From: Cellulomonas sp. JZ18
Lineage (GTDB): Bacteria; Actinomycetota; Actinomycetes; Actinomycetales; Cellulomonadaceae
Reading direction: 5' to 3'
Assembly (NCBI RefSeq): GCF_009720485.1
Contig: NZ_CP045245.1
Location: 2,232,001-2,296,000 of the forward strand
Length of the DNA stretch: 64,000 nt
Shown: positions 27,169 to 36,207 of the stretch, piece after piece
Position numbering within the stretch: the stretch's first letter is position 1
How the letters are laid out: each line of letters opens with the position of its first letter
Program-made: the position numbers and the translations under genes
The notes under the pieces: model-generated
What the model was told of the DNA's origin: nothing
The model's input: the letters and a program-made list of their open reading frames with translations, nothing else
Database searches by the model: none

Positions 27169-29055
27169 TCAGCGCGGCGCGGTACCCCGGGAGCCGGCCG
27201 GGCGGTCACCGTCCCCGCCCGCCGCCTCCCCCGGTCGCGCGTCGCGCGGCGGGAGCTCGTGCGGGGGGCGTCCGTCCTGCGGGGCGGGGTCACCCTGCAC
27301 GCCGCGGTCGTCGTGCGGCGTGCGGTCGTCGCGCGGCGTGTGCGGTGCGAGCGCGGCCTCCGCGGGGGCCGGCGTGGGCAGCACGGCGTCGACGGGCACG
27401 ACGGCGGCGCCGGTCTCGTGCGCCGCCTCGCGCGGGTCGGACGGGCGCTCGGCGCGGGCGATCCCGACGAGCGTGCGCCGGTCGAGCAGCGCGGCCCCGG
27501 CGGCGACGACCAGGGCCGCCGTCACGGCACCGCCGGCCGCCGCTCCCGTGGCCGACAGGGGCCCGTCGCCGGCCAGCAGCAGGACGGAGTCGGCGACCCA
27601 CCGCCCGGAGACCGCACCGAGGGCGCCCGCACCCCCGGCGACGAGGACCGTGCGCGCCAGGCCGGCGAGGGCGTCCCGGCCCGCGGCGCGGCGCAGCGCG
27701 ACGAGGGCCGCGACGGCGCCGGCGACCATGCCGAGCGTGGTCGCCGCACCGAGCGCCGCCAGGACGCCCAGGTCGGCGCGCCGCGCGAGCACGACGAGGA
27801 GCAGCGCGGACACCGTCACGACGCCCCACCCGAACGCGTTGACCGCCACGGCGGAGCGCGACCGCTCCAGGGCGTACAGGCAGCGTGACACGTGGAACAG
27901 GACGCCCAGGCCCACGACGCCGGGCGCGAGCGGCACGAGCGCGTCCAGGAGCCCGGTGGCCACCCCGCCGCCGCCCCTGTCGAACGCGCCGAACAGGGCC
28001 GCGACCGCCGGCGCACCGGCCAGCACGGCGGCGGCGCCGAGCGCGGCCGCGGCCACCACACCGCGCGTCGTCACGGCCGCGAGCCGTCCGAAGGCGGCGC
28101 GGTCGCCGCTCGCCGCGTGCTCCGCCACCCGCGTGAAGGTCGAGGTCGCGAGGGGCACCACGAGCACCGCGTACGGCAGCAGGTACACCTGCTGCGCGTA
28201 CACGAACGCGGTGTAGCCCTCACCGCCGCCCGGTGCGAAGTTCCCCGCCAGGAGCAGGACGACCAGCACCGCGAGCTGCTGCGCCGCCACGGACCCCACG
28301 CCCGCGAGCGCGAGCGCGCGGAACCGCGGCCCGGCGTCCTCGCCGAACCGCAGGGTGGGGCGCAGACGCAGCCCGAGGCGGCGCACCGGGACGAGCATCG
28401 GCAGGCACATCGCCGCCACGCCGGCCGTCGTCCCCCACGCCAGGACCTCGAGGGCGCCGGGCGGCAGCCGCCCCGGGTCGCTCACCTCGCCGTCGGCCAG
28501 TGCGCCGTACACCCCGTACACGGTGATGACGACGACCGAGTTGAGCACCGGGGCGAACGCCGGCCAGAAGAACCGGCGGTGCGCCTGGAGCACGCCGTAC
28601 AGCAGCACGGTGACCCCGTACAGCGGCACCTGGACGGCGAAGACGAGCACGAAGAACCGCACGAGGTCGACCGGTGCGTCGTCCCCGGCGACGAGGACCG
28701 CGAGCGGCTCGGCGAGCACGGCGAGCAGGACGCCGAGCGGCACGAGCACGAGGAGCGCCCACCCGAGCGCGGCCGACGCGATCCGCTCGACCCGCGCACG
28801 GTCGCCGCGGGCGAGGGGCGCCGCGAGCATCGGCACGACGGCACCGGCCAGCGCACCACCGGCCGCGGCCTCGAAGAGGATGTTCGGCAGGGTGTTCGCC
28901 GCGTTGTACGCGTCACCGATCTCGTGCCCGCCGACCGTGGCCGCCTGGACCAGGAAGCGCCCCAGGCCGAGCACCCGGGACAGCACGGTGACGACCGTGA
29001 TGAGGGCCGCCGCGCCGAGGAGCCCCTGGACGGCCCGCCGTGCGCCGCGGCTCAT
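27169..29055 (-). CDS. murJ: Lipid II flippase MurJ
   Basis: MurJ moves lipid II across the membrane for peptidoglycan synthesis. The 628-residue protein has about 14-15 hydrophobic helices. It opens with ALITVVTVLSRVLGLGR, and the GDAYNAANTLPNILFEAAAG block near residue 45 is the MurJ/MviN signature. LQAHRRFFWPAFAPVLNSVV near residue 155 is also characteristic. The last 80 residues are a hydrophilic Pro/Asp/Arg-rich tail, without the pseudokinase domain seen on mycobacterial MviN. ATG 29055 overlaps the stop of the PNPT-like gene (ATGA). Confidence 0.92.
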   Translation of the reverse strand: MSRGARRAVQGLLGAAALITVVTVLSRVLGLGRFLVQAATVGGHEIGDAYNAANTLPNILFEAAAGGALAGAVVPMLAAPLARGDRARVERIASAALGWALLVLVPLGVLLAVLAEPLAVLVAGDDAPVDLVRFFVLVFAVQVPLYGVTVLLYGVLQAHRRFFWPAFAPVLNSVVVITVYGVYGALADGEVSDPGRLPPGALEVLAWGTTAGVAAMCLPMLVPVRRLGLRLRPTLRFGEDAGPRFRALALAGVGSVAAQQLAVLVVLLLAGNFAPGGGEGYTAFVYAQQVYLLPYAVLVVPLATSTFTRVAEHAASGDRAAFGRLAAVTTRGVVAAAALGAAAVLAGAPAVAALFGAFDRGGGGVATGLLDALVPLAPGVVGLGVLFHVSRCLYALERSRSAVAVNAFGWGVVTVSALLLVVLARRADLGVLAALGAATTLGMVAGAVAALVALRRAAGRDALAGLARTVLVAGGAGALGAVSGRWVADSVLLLAGDGPLSATGAAAGGAVTAALVVAAGAALLDRRTLVGIARAERPSDPREAAHETGAAVVPVDAVLPTPAPAEAALAPHTPRDDRTPHDDRGVQGDPAPQDGRPPHELPPRDARPGEAAGGDGDRPAGSRGTAPR

Positions 29056-29954
29056 GCGCCGCTGTCGTCCGCGGGCGCGGCGTGGCGGCCACGGGCAGCC
29101 GGGGCCGCCGGTCGGCGGCCCCACGCGTCGATCTCCCGCAGCACGGGTGTGCGCTCGATGACCCGCGTGAAGCTGACGCGCTCGCTCGCGAGGGTCAGCG
29201 CGACCACGCCCGCCAGCGCCGCGAGCCGCACCGGGCGCGGTGCCGCCAGCACGACGGCGGTGCCGAGGGCCGCGCCGAGGGCGTTCGCCCCGCCGTCGCC
29301 GAGCATGTCGGCTTCCGCGAGGTCCTGCTCGACGGCCGCTCCCCCGGCGCCGAGGACGGCCGCGGCCGCGCCGGCGCCCGCGCCGCCCGCCAGCGCGAGC
29401 GGTGCGGCCGCGAGGGCCGCCGCCTTGAGGGCCCGCCCCGGGCGCAGGTCGAGCAGGTTGAGCAGGTTCGCGGTGCCGGCGACGAGCGCGCCGGACGCGA
29501 GCGTGTCCGCGGCGCGCGCCACCGGGTGCGACGGGTGCCCGCCCGCCGGTGCCGCGAGCGCCGCGGCGGCCAGCGCGCTCGCGCCGATGCCGAGGACCTT
29601 GAGCCCGCCGGTCGTGACCGTGCCGTGCGCGAGCGCGCCCAGGTGTCCCCGCAGACCCTTCGTGCGCGTCGAGGTGTCCTCGCGCAGGTCGTCGACGAGG
29701 CCGAACGCCCCCGCACCCGTCACGGCGACCGCCGCCGCCAGCGCGCTCCGCGGGGACGACGCGCCCACGACCGCACCCGCGAGCAGCCCCGCCGCGGTGG
29801 CGGGGCCCTCGAGCATGCTGACCGGCTCACCGCGGTGGTTGGTCCGGGTCCACACCTGCGGGCCCCCGGGCGGGCTCAGGTCGAGCACGCCCCGCACGAC
29901 CGCGGTGGTGGCGGCCGCGACGGCCCCGGCGGCGAGTCGACGCGCGACGCTCAC
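29052..29954 (-). CDS. MraY/WecA-like (PNPT family) membrane protein, degenerate
   Basis: A 300-residue hydrophobic protein with roughly eight helices and relics of the polyprenyl-phosphate N-acetylhexosamine-1-phosphate transferase motifs: FGLVDDLRED near residue 85 (the Asp pair), NLLNLLDLRPGRALK near residue 165 in place of N-x-x-N-x-x-D-G-x-D-G-L, and MLGDGGANALGAALG near residue 220. The Asp pair and the first Asn/Asp of motif 2 survive but the DGxDG loop does not. A changed donor, or a structural role, is possible. It overlaps steB upstream and murJ downstream, so it is co-expressed with septum and lipid II functions. Confidence 0.7.
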   Translation of the reverse strand: MSVARRLAAGAVAAATTAVVRGVLDLSPPGGPQVWTRTNHRGEPVSMLEGPATAAGLLAGAVVGASSPRSALAAAVAVTGAGAFGLVDDLREDTSTRTKGLRGHLGALAHGTVTTGGLKVLGIGASALAAAALAAPAGGHPSHPVARAADTLASGALVAGTANLLNLLDLRPGRALKAAALAAAPLALAGGAGAGAAAAVLGAGGAAVEQDLAEADMLGDGGANALGAALGTAVVLAAPRPVRLAALAGVVALTLASERVSFTRVIERTPVLREIDAWGRRPAAPAARGRHAAPADDSGA

Positions 29955-31006
29955 CCCTGGCCCTCCGCGCCGGCGCCCGCGGCCGGGTCCGTGCCGGCGT
30001 CCGTCGCACCGGTCCCGTCCGCGGCCGGCGTCCGGTCGACCGGGGGCAGCTGGACGACCGGCGGCAGCGGCTCGAGGTCGTCCCCGTAGCCGTAGTGGCC
30101 GTTCTCGCCGGCGATGCGTGCCGCGAGCGCCAGCGGCACGACGACCTGGCCCGTGACGTCGTCGGTGCGCGAGACCGTCGTCAGCCGCTCGGTGCGCTCA
30201 CCGTCGGCCAGCACGGCCGACGTGAGCGACTCCGGCGTGCGCGGGCCGTCCGCCAGCACCGCCCCCTGCGACAGCCGCTGCGCGGCGTCGAGGACCGCGA
30301 GCTCCGCGTCGCGCCCGGCGGCCGCCGCGTCCGGGCTCGGGGAGGCCTGCGCCGGGTCCGCGGGCGGGCCGGCGACGACGACGACCGCGTCCGCCGGCCC
30401 CGCGACCTCGCCCGTCACCGCGATGAGCGGGTTGTCACCGGACGACAGGAGCTCGACGAGCGTCGCGGCGTTCTCCGACACCTGGTCGGGCGCGGACGCG
30501 TCGGCGCCCGTCAGCCCCTGCACCAGCGCGTCGGCGAGCTCCGTCTCGGTGCCCGCGTCGGCCGGCGGCGCGGCGTCGAGGTACGACACGAGCGTGCCGG
30601 CGAGCGCCTGCCGGTAGGTCCGCAGCGCCGGGTCCGTCCACGCGTCCGTCAGCCGGACCGTCGCCGCCACGCTCGCGCCCGCCTGGCCGATCCGCTCGCC
30701 GAGGGCCGTGACCTGGTCCTCCGGCACCTCGTCGAGCAGCACGAGCGCGACGCGGCGGTCGGTGAGCGACCCGCCGAGCAGGCGCTCGGCGGACGCGGAC
30801 ACGACGGCCTCGGCCGCCGCCTCGTCGGTGCCGGCGGCGTCCAGCTGGGCGCGCAGGTCCTCCTTCTCGGCGCGCAGCTGCTCGACCTGGCCGGTCAGGG
30901 TGTCGCCGATCGTCTCCTTGAGCGGTCCCGCGCCCAGCGCGATGCCGACGGCCAGCGCGAGGAAGACGGAGATGAGGGAGACGACGTGGTACCGGAAGTC
31001 GATCAC
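29951..31006 (-). CDS. steB: SteB/MctB-like envelope protein
   Basis: The 351-residue protein begins IDFRYHVVSLISVFLALAVGIALG, a single N-terminal membrane anchor at about residues 7-25, then a coiled coil (residues 35-60, LRAEKEDLRAQL) and an external domain. This matches the family that includes SteB of corynebacteria (cell separation) and mycobacterial MctB (linked to copper export); automatic annotation often says copper transporter. Near the end, ENGHYGYGDDLEPLPPV is family-like, followed by a Pro/Ala tail. GTG 31006 overlaps the stop of the 43-codon small ORF. With SteA it is predicted to act at the septum. Confidence 0.85.
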   Translation of the reverse strand: MIDFRYHVVSLISVFLALAVGIALGAGPLKETIGDTLTGQVEQLRAEKEDLRAQLDAAGTDEAAAEAVVSASAERLLGGSLTDRRVALVLLDEVPEDQVTALGERIGQAGASVAATVRLTDAWTDPALRTYRQALAGTLVSYLDAAPPADAGTETELADALVQGLTGADASAPDQVSENAATLVELLSSGDNPLIAVTGEVAGPADAVVVVAGPPADPAQASPSPDAAAAGRDAELAVLDAAQRLSQGAVLADGPRTPESLTSAVLADGERTERLTTVSRTDDVTGQVVVPLALAARIAGENGHYGYGDDLEPLPPVVQLPPVDRTPAADGTGATDAGTDPAAGAGAEGQG

Positions 31007-31134
31007 GGGGTGGGCTCTCGGTCGGTCGCGCCGCGGCGTGCGGCGCAGGGGGCGGGAAGCAGGAGGAGGGGCAGCGCGGCGGCGTGCCGCCAGGGCGTCG
31101 CCGGTCGCGCGGCGGCGCGGGCCGGCCCGGTCAC
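31003..31134 (-). CDS. Predicted 43-residue small protein between steA and steB
   Basis: A short ORF starting GTG 31134, overlapping the steA stop by GTGA and ending in a TGA that overlaps the steB GTG in the same way. The product starts VTGPARAAARPATPWRH, has a hydrophobic core AAALPLLLLPAPC near residues 18-30, and ends with a charged tail. It could be a small membrane or exported peptide, or a reading frame kept only to carry ribosomes from steA to steB. I recognise no homologue. The double overlap matches the style of neighbouring real genes. Confidence 0.45.
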   Translation of the reverse strand: MTGPARAAARPATPWRHAAALPLLLLPAPCAARRGATDREPTP

Positions 31135-32318
31135 GGCGAGCCGCCGACGAGCGAGCCGAACCAGGAGACGACGTCGTCGAGGCGCGCGCCCAGCAGGCCG
31201 ATCAGCGTCTGACCCGCGGCCGTGGACGCGAGCGCCACGCCGAGCGCCAGCAGGCCGGCGAGGACCAGCAGCGTGAGCTGCACGTTCGAGATGCGGTGCT
31301 GGTACAGGCGCGACACGCCCTTGGCGTCGACGAGCTTGCCGCCCACGCGCAGCCGCGTCAGGAACGTGCTCGCCATGCCCGCCCGGCCCTTGTCGAGGAA
31401 CTCGACCAGGGTCGCGTGCGTCCCCACCGCGACGATGAGCTCGGCGCCCTTGTCGTCCGCGAGCAGCATCGCGACGTCCTCGCTCGTGCCCGTCGCGGGG
31501 AAGACGACGTGCGGCACCCCGAGCTGCTCGACCCGTGCGAGGCCCGGTGCACGACCGTCCCGGTAGGCGTGCACGACGATCTCGGCGCCGCACTGCAGGG
31601 CACGGTCGGAGACGGAGTCCATGTCGCCGACGATCATGTCGGGCCGCCAGCCCGCCTCGAGGATCGCGTCCGCGCCGCCGTCCACGCCGATGAGCACCGG
31701 ACGGTACTCCCGGATGTACGGGCGCAGCGTGACGAGGTCCTCCTTGTAGTGGTAGCCGCGGACGACGATGAGGACCTGGCGCCCCTCGAGCCGCGTGTCC
31801 ACGTCGGGCACGCCGACGCCGTCGAGCAGCAGCTCCCGCTCACGGCGCAGGTAGTCCATCGTGTTCGCCGCGAAGGACTCGAGCTGCACCGACAGACCGG
31901 CGCGCGCCTCCTCCATCGTCGCGGCCACGGACTCGGGCGTCTGCGCGACGCCCTCGGCGACGAGCGCCTCCCCGTCGTAGACCGCGCCGTCGACGACACG
32001 CAGCGTGCGTCCCTCCGCGACCGCCATCACGTCGGCCCCGAGGTCGTCCACGAGCGGGATGCCCGCGGAGACGAGGATCTCGGGACCGAGGTTCGGGTAC
32101 CGACCGGACGTCGACGGGGCCGCGTTGAGCACCGCGGCGGGCTGGCACCGCACGAGGGCCTCGGCCGACACGCGGTCGAGGTCCAGGTGGTCGATCACGG
32201 CCACGTCGCCGGGACGCAGGCGCTTGGTCAGGGACTTGGTGCGGCGGTCGACGCGCGCCGGCCCGACCACCTCACCGGTGTCGGGCGCGCTCGTCCGCCT
32301 GCGCAGGGAGACTCTCAT
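31131..32318 (-). CDS. steA: Septum-associated protein SteA
   Basis: The 395-residue protein has a cytoplasmic region with a thiamin-pyrophosphokinase-like fold segment (VDGGADAILEAGWRP and IVGDMDSVSD near residues 230-260) and two hydrophobic stretches near the C-terminus (LTLLVLAGLLALGVALAS near residue 355). It matches the actinobacterial SteA family, which in corynebacteria works with SteB in controlling cell-wall hydrolysis at division. ATG 32318 lies 7 bases after the recN stop. It is followed by the 43-codon ORF and steB, so the steA-steB order is kept. Confidence 0.88.
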   Translation of the reverse strand: MRVSLRRRTSAPDTGEVVGPARVDRRTKSLTKRLRPGDVAVIDHLDLDRVSAEALVRCQPAAVLNAAPSTSGRYPNLGPEILVSAGIPLVDDLGADVMAVAEGRTLRVVDGAVYDGEALVAEGVAQTPESVAATMEEARAGLSVQLESFAANTMDYLRRERELLLDGVGVPDVDTRLEGRQVLIVVRGYHYKEDLVTLRPYIREYRPVLIGVDGGADAILEAGWRPDMIVGDMDSVSDRALQCGAEIVVHAYRDGRAPGLARVEQLGVPHVVFPATGTSEDVAMLLADDKGAELIVAVGTHATLVEFLDKGRAGMASTFLTRLRVGGKLVDAKGVSRLYQHRISNVQLTLLVLAGLLALGVALASTAAGQTLIGLLGARLDDVVSWFGSLVGGSP

Positions 32319-32325
32319 CGTGGGG

Positions 32326-34052
32326 TCATCGTCCCACGGACCGGGCCAGCAGCTCCGACGCGTGGGCACGTGCCGTGTCGGAGTCCTGCCCGGAGAGCAT
32401 CCGCGCGAGCTCGCGCACCCGCTCCTCGCCGTCGACCTCGCGCACGTCGGACTCCGTGACGACGTCCACGCCGTCCGCGGTCGACTTCGTCACGACCAGG
32501 TGCCGGTCCGCGAACGCGGCCACCTGCGCCAGGTGGGTCACCACGAGCACCTGCGTCCCGGCGGCGAGCCGCGCGAGGCGACGTCCGATCTCCGTCGCGG
32601 CCCGTCCTCCCACGCCGGCGTCGACCTCGTCGAAGACGAACGTGCCGGGTGCCACGGAGCCCTCGGCTGTGGCGAGCGCCACCTCGAGCGCGAGCATCAC
32701 GCGCGAGAGCTCACCCCCGGAGGCGCCCTTGCCGAGCGGCCGTGCGGGCGCACCCGCGTGCGGGACGAGCAGCATCTCGACCTGGTCCGCCCCGTGCGCG
32801 GCGTGCTCCTCGGCCGGCCGCACGTCCACGACCAGCCGGGCCCCGGCCATCGCCAGCCCGCCGAGCTCCTCGCTCACCGCCTCCGACAGCGCTCCGGCGG
32901 CCGCGGTCCGGGCGGCGGTGATGGCGGCGGCCAGCTCCTGCAGGCGCGCGTCGAGCGCGTCGCGCCGCTCGTGCAGGGCCGCGATCCGCTCCTCGCCCCC
33001 TCCAGGTCCAGCAGCCGGGCGGACGACTCCTGCGCCCAGCGCAGCACCGCACCCACGTCCTCGCCGTACGAGCGCGTGAGCGTCGCGAGCTCGGCGCGAC
33101 GGCGCTGCACCGCGTCGAGGCGCGCCGGGTCGGCCTGCAGGTCCTGGACGTAGGCCGCCAGCTCCGCCGCGACGTCGGCCAGCAGGTAGCCGGCCTCCGC
33201 GACGCGCGTCGCGAGCGACGCCAGGGCGCCGTCGTGCGCGCCCACCTGCTCGAGACGGCGTCGCGCGTCCTCGACGAGCACGGTCGCGGCGACCGCTTCC
33301 CCCGCCGAGTCGTCGTCCCCGACCAGCGCGGCGTGCGCCCCGGCGGCCGCGGCCCGCAGGTCCTCGGCGTTGCCGAGCCGCTCCGCCTCCGCCGCGAGCT
33401 GCACGTCCTCGTCCGGCTGCGGGTCGACGCGCTCGACCTCGGCGAGGCCGAGCCGGAGCAGCTCCGCCTCACGGGCGCGCTCCTGCGCGCGGGTGACGAG
33501 GTCGTCCAGCTCCGTCTGCACCCGGGCGCGCTCGGCCCACGTCCTGCGGTGGTCGGCGAGCACGGCCTGGTGCGCCGCCCCGGCGAACGCGTCGAGGGCG
33601 GCGCGCTGACGCGCCGGGGAGCGCAGACGCACCTGGTCCGCCTGCCCGTGCACGGTGACGAGCTCCTCGGCGATCTCGGCGAGCACACCCTGCGGGACCG
33701 AGCGTCCCCCGAGGTACGCGCGCGAGCGCCCGGGGGCGTCGTCGGTGGCCGCCGTCACCGTGCGGAGCACCACGAGGCTCCCGTCCTCGTCGACCTCGGC
33801 GCCGGCCTCGCGCGCACGCTCCAGGGCGGCGGCCCCGTCGCCCAGCACGACCCGGCCCTCCACGGCCGCGGACCGGGCGCCCGTCCGGACGGTCGCCGGG
33901 TCCGCCCGGCCGCCCAGCAGCAGCGACAGGGCCGTCAGCACCATCGTCTTGCCGGCACCGGTCTCCCCGGTCAGCACGGTCAGCCCCGGGCCGAGCCGCA
34001 CGTGCGCGCGACCGATGACGCCGAGGTCGTCGATCCGGATCTCCTCGATCAC
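32326..34052 (-). pseudogene. recN: DNA repair protein RecN, interrupted by an apparent 1-base deletion
   Basis: RecN is an SMC-like ATPase in double-strand break repair. The first part from GTG 34052 reads IEEIRIDDLGVIGRAHV with Walker A TGETGAGKTM near residue 32, then coiled coil up to LLDLEG near residue 350. There the frame fails. The remainder continues one frame over with AALHERRDALDA-type helix, then SGGELSRVMLAL, FVFDEVDAGVGG and VVTHLAQVAAFAD, the second ATPase half. Inserting one base between 32994 and 32995 restores a single 575-residue RecN. Both halves are conserved, so a sequence error or very recent mutation is likely. Its start overlaps the NAD kinase stop. Confidence 0.85.
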
Positions 34053-34912
34053 CGTCCACCGTCCTCGCGGGCACCCCGCCAGCCGACGACCGGCAGGTCG
34101 AACTTCTGCACCAGGCGCGTCGTGAAGGGCGCCGGGTTGAGGCGTGCGAACCGCACGGGCTGGTCGCTCACGCGCACCTCGAGCCGCGCGCCGCGGTCCA
34201 GCTCGAGCTGGCGCCGCCCGTCGCACGTCACCACCGCCGCCGACGACGAGCGGCCGATGAGCTCCACGGCCAGCACGCTGCCGGGCCCGACGACGAGCGG
34301 CCGTGCGAACAGCGAGTGCGCGGCCAGCGGCACGAGCACGGTCCCGGCGACGTCCGGCCACAGCACCGGCCCGCCGGCGGAGAAGGCGTGCGCCGTCGAG
34401 CCCGTCGCGGTGGCGGCGACGAGGCCGTCGCAGCCGAACGACGAGAGCGGACGGCCGTCGACCTCGACGACGACCTCGATCATCCGCGCCGGGTCGGTCT
34501 TCTCCACGGCCGCCTCGTTCAGCGCCCACCCCGTCTCGACCCGGCCGTCGGCGTGCACGACGCGCACGTCGACGGTGTCCCGCTCCTCCACGTCGTGGTC
34601 GCCGGCGGTCAGCCGCGCCACGGCCGTCGCGACGTCCGCGGGCTCGATCTCGGCGAGGAACCCGACGTGCCCGAGGTTCACGCCGAGCAGCGCCACGTCC
34701 GTGCCGCGCGTGAGCTCCGCGGCGCGCAGGATCGTCCCGTCGCCGCCGAGCACGACCGCGAGCTCGAACGGGGGCAGCTCGTCCGCCGTGACGTCCTCCG
34801 ACGCCTCCACCGCCTCGACGTCGGCGTGCGCGAGGGCGCGCACCACCGAGTCCGCGGCCGCGACCGCCTCGGGTCGCCCGCTGTGGCGGACGACCAGCGC
34901 GCGGCGCGTCAC
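34049..34912 (-). CDS. ppnK: NAD kinase
   Basis: Phosphorylates NAD to NADP. The 287-residue protein has LAVVLGGDGTILRAAEL near residue 48 (the GGDGT motif), NLGHVGFLAEIE near residue 75, the nicotinamide-site block WALNEAAVEK near residue 125, and the glycine-rich CDGLVAATATGSTAHAFSAGGP near residue 155, all standard for NAD kinases. GTG 34912 overlaps the tlyA stop and its own stop overlaps the recN start, giving the tlyA-ppnK-recN order widely kept in actinobacteria. Confidence 0.95.
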   Translation of the reverse strand: MTRRALVVRHSGRPEAVAAADSVVRALAHADVEAVEASEDVTADELPPFELAVVLGGDGTILRAAELTRGTDVALLGVNLGHVGFLAEIEPADVATAVARLTAGDHDVEERDTVDVRVVHADGRVETGWALNEAAVEKTDPARMIEVVVEVDGRPLSSFGCDGLVAATATGSTAHAFSAGGPVLWPDVAGTVLVPLAAHSLFARPLVVGPGSVLAVELIGRSSSAAVVTCDGRRQLELDRGARLEVRVSDQPVRFARLNPAPFTTRLVQKFDLPVVGWRGAREDGGR

Positions 34913-35775
34913 CGCACGCCCTCCCGCCGCGGGGTCGTGCCGTCGACCGCGGCGCGCACCGCCGCGTCGACCGCGGCGACGACGTCGACCGACGGGACCG
35001 GCGCGAGGGGCGCCGGCGCGCCACCCGGTGCCGTCAGGTGCACCACGAACTCGACGTTGCCGTGCGTGCCCGGCACCGTGCTGGGACGCACCGCGTGCAC
35101 CGCGGCGCCGAGCCGCTGCGCCGCCTCGCACACGTCCAGCACCGCCGCACGCCACAGGTCCGGGTCCCGCACGACGCCGTGCGCGCCCAGGCGCTCGCGG
35201 CCCACCTCGAACTGCGGCTTGACGAGCAGCACCAGGTCGGCGCCCGGGGCCGCCACCGCCACGAGCGGGGCGAGCACGAGCCGCAGCGAGATGAACGACA
35301 GGTCACCGACCACCAGGTCGGGCACCGGGACGACGTCGCCGGCGCCCAGGTCACGCACGTTGACGCCCTCGCGCACGTCGACGCGGGGGTCCTCGCGCAA
35401 CCACGGCACCATCTGCCCGTGGCCCACGTCGACCGCGACCACGCGCCCGGCACCGCGGCGCAGGAGCACGTCGGTGAAGCCACCGGTGCTGGCCCCCGCG
35501 TCCAGGCACACCCGTCCGCGGACCTCCAGGTGCGGCCAGGCGCCGAGCGCGTCCGCGAGCTTGAGGGCCGCCCGGGACGCCCACCCCGCGTCGGCCGGGT
35601 CGGGCGCGACCGTGACGTCCTGCCCGTCGTCCACGGGCGCGGCGGGCCGCCGCACGCAGGTTCCGTCGACCTGCACCCGGCCGTCCGCGACGAACCGGGC
35701 GGCCTGGGTGCGGGACCGGGCCAGCCCACGGCGGACCAGCTCGGTGTCGAGGCGTGCCGTCATCGTCGCGGTCAT
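34909..35775 (-). CDS. tlyA: TlyA family rRNA 2'-O-methyltransferase
   Basis: TlyA proteins 2'-O-methylate rRNA. The 288-residue protein has an N-terminal S4 RNA-binding domain (about residues 7-65: LDTELVRRGLARSRTQA...) and an FtsJ-like methyltransferase domain with CLDAGASTGGFTDVLL (SAM motif I near residue 90), VAVDVGHGQ, DLSFISL and KPQFE, the K-D-K-E type active site. The ATG at 35775 overlaps the stop of the preceding 82-residue gene; ATG 35763 is an alternative start. It was called hemolysin in older annotation. Confidence 0.93.
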   Translation of the reverse strand: MTATMTARLDTELVRRGLARSRTQAARFVADGRVQVDGTCVRRPAAPVDDGQDVTVAPDPADAGWASRAALKLADALGAWPHLEVRGRVCLDAGASTGGFTDVLLRRGAGRVVAVDVGHGQMVPWLREDPRVDVREGVNVRDLGAGDVVPVPDLVVGDLSFISLRLVLAPLVAVAAPGADLVLLVKPQFEVGRERLGAHGVVRDPDLWRAAVLDVCEAAQRLGAAVHAVRPSTVPGTHGNVEFVVHLTAPGGAPAPLAPVPSVDVVAAVDAAVRAAVDGTTPRREGVR

Positions 35776-36020
35776 CCCTCGGCGTCCGCGAGCCGGTCCT
35801 GCAGCGCCTCGTGCACCGCCTCGAACGTCGCGAGCTGTGCGCGCAGGTCCAGCGTCTGCACCTCACGCAGCCGCCCGAGCGCCTCGTCCACCGCGTCGTC
35901 CCCCGTGGCCGCGGTCAGGAGGTCCGACGGCGTGGGTGCCGCGGGCACGGCCGAAGGCACGGCCGCAGACACGGCCGCGGGCGACGGCGTGCCCGCTGCG
36001 GTGCTGGCGCTCTCGCTCAC
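35772..36020 (-). CDS. Small conserved protein upstream of tlyA
   Basis: An 82-residue protein starting SESASTAAGTPSPAAV. The first 40 residues are an Ala/Pro/Ser linker; the second half, DAVDEALGRLREVQTLDLRAQLATFEAVHEAL, forms a clear amphipathic helix pair ending LQDRLADAEG. No catalytic residues. GTG 36020 follows GGAGG by 7 bases and its stop overlaps tlyA. Short helical proteins of this type are commonly found at this place in actinobacterial genomes, but I know no function. Confidence 0.7.
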   Translation of the reverse strand: MSESASTAAGTPSPAAVSAAVPSAVPAAPTPSDLLTAATGDDAVDEALGRLREVQTLDLRAQLATFEAVHEALQDRLADAEG

Positions 36021-36207
36021 GTGCGGTCCTCCTTCGTCGCGGTCGTCCGGCGGCCGCACCGGGCGGCGCACGGCGTCGGGCCGGCGCCGTGCGGACGTGC
36101 CGCACCGGCGCGCCGGGCGCGGGGCGTCCCCACGCTACCCGGCGTCGGCCCGCGGCGGCGGGCGCGACCCACAGGCGTGACGTGCCGCCCGGGCGCCGCG
36201 TCCGCGG

